A stretch of 8,609 nucleotides of DNA from a bacterium. GTDB lineage: Bacteria; RBG-13-66-14. The position numbers and the translations under genes are program-made. The notes beneath the pieces were generated by a model, which searched no databases, was not told the DNA's origin, and saw only the letters and a list, made by a program, of their open reading frames with translations. The stretch covers positions 1 to 8,609 of the forward strand of contig JAIOSI010000299.1 of the NCBI GenBank assembly GCA_021107695.1. Reading direction: 5' to 3'. This document shows, in pieces, positions 6,999-8,609 of the stretch (positions within the stretch are counted from its first letter, which is position 1; every line of letters begins with the position of its first letter).

Positions 6999-7027
6999 AT
7001 TATACCCCGCGACGGTAAACCAGACAA
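6999..7027 (-). promoter_or_regulatory. Sigma70-type promoter of divIVA
   Basis: Minus-strand TTGTCT (7022-7027, four of six to TTGACA), a 17-base spacer, and a perfect TATAAT (6999-7004). Predicted start near 6992 gives a leader of about 38 bases before the GTG of divIVA, with the Shine-Dalgarno GAAAGG inside it. Best promoter match in the window. Confidence 0.75.
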
Positions 7028-7033
7028 GGGCAA

Positions 7034-7050
7034 GCAACGCGGTGCGTTGC
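7034..7050 (-). terminator. Perfect 7-bp hairpin between the DUF2461 gene and divIVA (possible terminator)
   Basis: GCAACGC and GCGTTGC form a perfect stem around a three-base loop, 15 bases after the DUF2461 stop codon. On the minus strand it is followed by TTGCCCTTGTCTGGTTT, which is T-rich but broken, so termination would be weak. It also ends only six bases from the divIVA -35, so it could serve as an operator instead. Confidence 0.45.
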
Positions 7051-7065
7051 ATCGCGCACTCAAAT

Positions 7066-7764
7066 CTAAATCTCTCTGCTCATATCCAGCCTGTCCTGCC
7101 AGTTCTCCATCATTCGCATGAACGCCTCGTTCTCCCGGAAGAGGGCAATCGCCTCGGTTACCCAGTCCTCTTCCTCCAGCCAGGCACCGGGCGGTCGCTT
7201 CTGATGAACATAAACACCCTTGTGGCGCAGCAGGTCGGGGTACTCAACCCGCAGCTCTTTGTACTCTCGTGGCATCCGCTTCAGGTGTGGCTCATTGACC
7301 AGATACCTCTTCTGCCGGGCGGAGTTGAGGAGCTGACCAACCTTCTTATTCAGCTTCGGGTCGGCGACCATCTCGCGCCAGATGCTAATTGCCTCCGGGC
7401 TGGGTTGATACCAGCCGCACGCCCAGAAGCACTCCTCCGGGGCAAAGTGCAGGTAAAAGAATGGAGAGTCCTTGCGCCGCCGCCGGTAGATGAGCATTCC
7501 GAATTGGGTCTTGTAGGGCGATTTGTCCTTACCAAAACGCAGGTCGCGGTTTATCCGATAGAAAGACTTGTTGACCTTGGGGATTGCCAGATAGTCGGGA
7601 TAGATGTCCTTAATGCCGTCGTGAATCGCCGCCAGCAGCTCGGTCATCGCCGGAATGATGACGTGGTCGTAGAAGTGGCGGTTCTCGGCGAACCACCCCC
7701 TGGTGTTGTTCTGGCGGAGGTCCTCCAGAAAGGCGATGGTGGCGTAGGGCAGGCGCGGCGGCAT
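7066..7764 (-). CDS. DUF2461 / TIGR02453 family protein
   Basis: 232 residues, the usual length of the family, from ATG at 7764 with AAGGAG (7772-7777) seven bases upstream. Family hallmarks: an N-terminal FLEDLRQNNTRGWFAENR (12-29), the central RINRDLRFGKDKSPYKT (70-86), an aromatic core segment (FFYLHFAPEECFWACGWYQP, 102-121), LKRMPREY (161-168) and LLRHKGVYV (178-186). No signal peptide or membrane helix, so cytoplasmic. The family is widespread in bacteria and also found in fungi and plants; to my knowledge its biochemical role is not established, and I assign none. The neighbours (murA unit upstream, divIVA downstream) appear to have separate promoters, so context does not settle its job. 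Confidence 0.88.
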   Translation of the reverse strand: MPPRLPYATIAFLEDLRQNNTRGWFAENRHFYDHVIIPAMTELLAAIHDGIKDIYPDYLAIPKVNKSFYRINRDLRFGKDKSPYKTQFGMLIYRRRRKDSPFFYLHFAPEECFWACGWYQPSPEAISIWREMVADPKLNKKVGQLLNSARQKRYLVNEPHLKRMPREYKELRVEYPDLLRHKGVYVHQKRPPGAWLEEEDWVTEAIALFRENEAFMRMMENWQDRLDMSREI

Positions 7765-7857
7765 GATGGGTCTCCTTCGTGATTGACTCGCAGTCGGATA
7801 ACCTCCGGGAACATTAAAGTCTTAGAGGTTTCTCCTGATGTCCCGCCTGTATGGTCA

Positions 7858-7879
7858 GGGGACGGAATGCTCCATCCCC
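7858..7879 (-). repeat. Inverted repeat GGGG-N14-CCCC at the predicted DUF2461 transcription start
   Basis: On the minus strand GGGGATGGA (7871-7879) faces TCCGTCCCC (7858-7866) around the four-base centre GCAT; one of the nine pairs is T-G. It directly abuts the -10 element at 7880, so it would cover the transcription start: a position suited to a repressor site, or to a hairpin at the very 5' end of the mRNA. No T-tract follows on either strand, which argues against a terminator for the upstream gene. Confidence 0.5.
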
Positions 7880-7888
7880 ATTGTAGCA
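7880..7888 (-). promoter_or_regulatory. Extended -10 promoter element for the DUF2461 gene
   Basis: Minus-strand TGCTACAAT: -10 hexamer TACAAT (7880-7885, one mismatch) with the TGn extension. A TTGAAA lies 21 bases further upstream, too far for a standard -35. Predicted start near 7873 gives a leader of about 110 bases that also contains AGGAG (7832-7836) and GGAGG (7802-7806), neither followed by a well-placed start codon. Confidence 0.5.
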
Positions 7889-7928
7889 GAATTATCCGTC
7901 CGCCGCTTTCAACTGGTTACCACAATCA

Positions 7929-8467
7929 TCATCCCAGCCGTCTGCCGTCTCGTCCGTCGTCCAGCGCGCCCATAAAGAGGTCGAACTCAAAGCGAAACTT
8001 CTCTGCCAGGAAGCTGTCCTCGTTGAGCTTCTGCTCCAAAAGGCGCAGGAACTTCACCACCAGCAGGGTGATGCGGTGGTGGGTGAAGTACTCGTCGTCG
8101 GCGAGGTCGTTCCGCACCAGCTCCCGCTCAAACGCCTGAATCACCAGGAGAGGGTCTATCTTCAGCACTGCGCCGTCGCCAGCCCGGCGCAGATATTTGT
8201 CCAGGGAGTTCTCGCGAAAAAGCTCCTCGAATATCAGGCTGGCAGCGTCGGCTCCCGTTGGTCCGTGGAGGGAGAACTCGCCGCAGGCTGACTCCACCAG
8301 CCGCAGGAAGCTGCCCCCGTGGAGGAGACGGTCGTTACCCCAGCGCAGCACCTCGTAGAGAAATCCCTGGCGGAACTCCTCCAGATACCGCTTTAGCTGC
8401 GAGGTTATCTCCTCTTCGCTCGCTTCGGGTTCAGTTTCGTTCAGTTCTTCTTCTGGCGCAAAATCCA

Positions 8468-8468
<1 letters not shown>
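7929..8468 (-). CDS. Unrecognised 179-residue cytoplasmic protein coupled to murA
   Basis: ATG at 8468 shares its first base with the last base of the murA stop (TAATG), and AAGGA (8478-8482) lies nine bases upstream within murA, so translation is surely coupled. I do not recognise the family. Residues 1-20 are very acidic (EEELNETEPEASEEE). The remainder reads as mostly alpha-helical: SQLKRYLEEFRQGFLYEVLR (23-42), SFLRLVESACGEF (53-65), ASLIFEELFRENSLDKYLRR (76-95), PLLVIQAFERELVR (106-119), HHRITLLVVKFLRLLEQKL (130-148), AEKFRFEFDLFMGAL (155-169). No signal peptide, membrane segment, zinc site or nucleotide-binding motif is visible. The tail is charged (DDGRDGRR). Position after murA suggests a link with wall synthesis or its control, but that is inference only. 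The codon pattern and the ribosome site support a real gene. Confidence 0.8.

Positions 8469-8609
<141 letters not shown>

Noticed and set aside
7042..7782. Plus-strand open frame of 246 codons
   Set aside because: Antisense to the DUF2461 gene, whose family motifs are unambiguous.
7765..7814. Possible leader peptide starting with ATG at 7814 in the DUF2461 leader
   Set aside because: The nearest upstream AGGAG (7832-7836) is 17 bases away, too far, and the frame runs on into the DUF2461 gene in another phase with no sign of a regulatory peptide.

Overview
The window is gene-dense, GC-rich by eye, and every gene I can support lies on the minus strand, so transcription runs from high to low coordinates. 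In that order the genes are: the C-terminal end of murA (cell-wall precursor synthesis, cut by the right edge), an unrecognised 179-residue protein overlapping it by one base, a DUF2461/TIGR02453-family protein, a DivIVA-like coiled-coil protein, a secreted TPR-repeat protein, a ComEA-like helix-hairpin-helix membrane protein, a secreted protein with a glutamine-amidotransferase-like fold, a tRNA-dihydrouridine synthase, and the N-terminal 815 residues of a bacterial alpha-2-macroglobulin-like protein (cut by the left edge).

Organism. Peptidoglycan synthesis (MurA), a DivIVA homologue, good Shine-Dalgarno sequences and sigma70-type promoter elements show a bacterium. A large secreted macroglobulin, a secreted TPR protein and a secreted amidotransferase-like protein beside DivIVA would fit an uncultured lineage of the FCB-like or candidate-phylum kind better than a textbook genus. 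This is inference: there is no rRNA or other marker here that fixes the taxon.

Layout. I see about four transcription units. (1) murA and the 179-aa gene are translationally coupled (TAATG). (2) The DUF2461 gene follows an extended -10 element and a GGGG-N14-CCCC inverted repeat, and ends near a perfect 7-bp hairpin. (3) divIVA has the best promoter in the window (TTGTCT-17-TATAAT). (4) The TPR gene and comEA-like gene overlap by 20 bases and end in a clear rho-independent terminator (4708-4743). A new extended -10 element sits directly against that terminator and probably drives the amidotransferase-like gene, dus and perhaps the macroglobulin gene.

Function. The genes do not form one obvious pathway. 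Cell-envelope themes dominate: MurA makes wall precursor, DivIVA-type proteins organise growth and division sites, ComEA-type proteins bind DNA at the envelope, and three products carry signal peptides. I find no CRISPR array, mobile element, tRNA or rRNA, and no gap over 300 bases without a gene. The least explained items are the 179-aa murA neighbour, the secreted amidotransferase-like protein, and a shared inverted-repeat architecture upstream of two genes.
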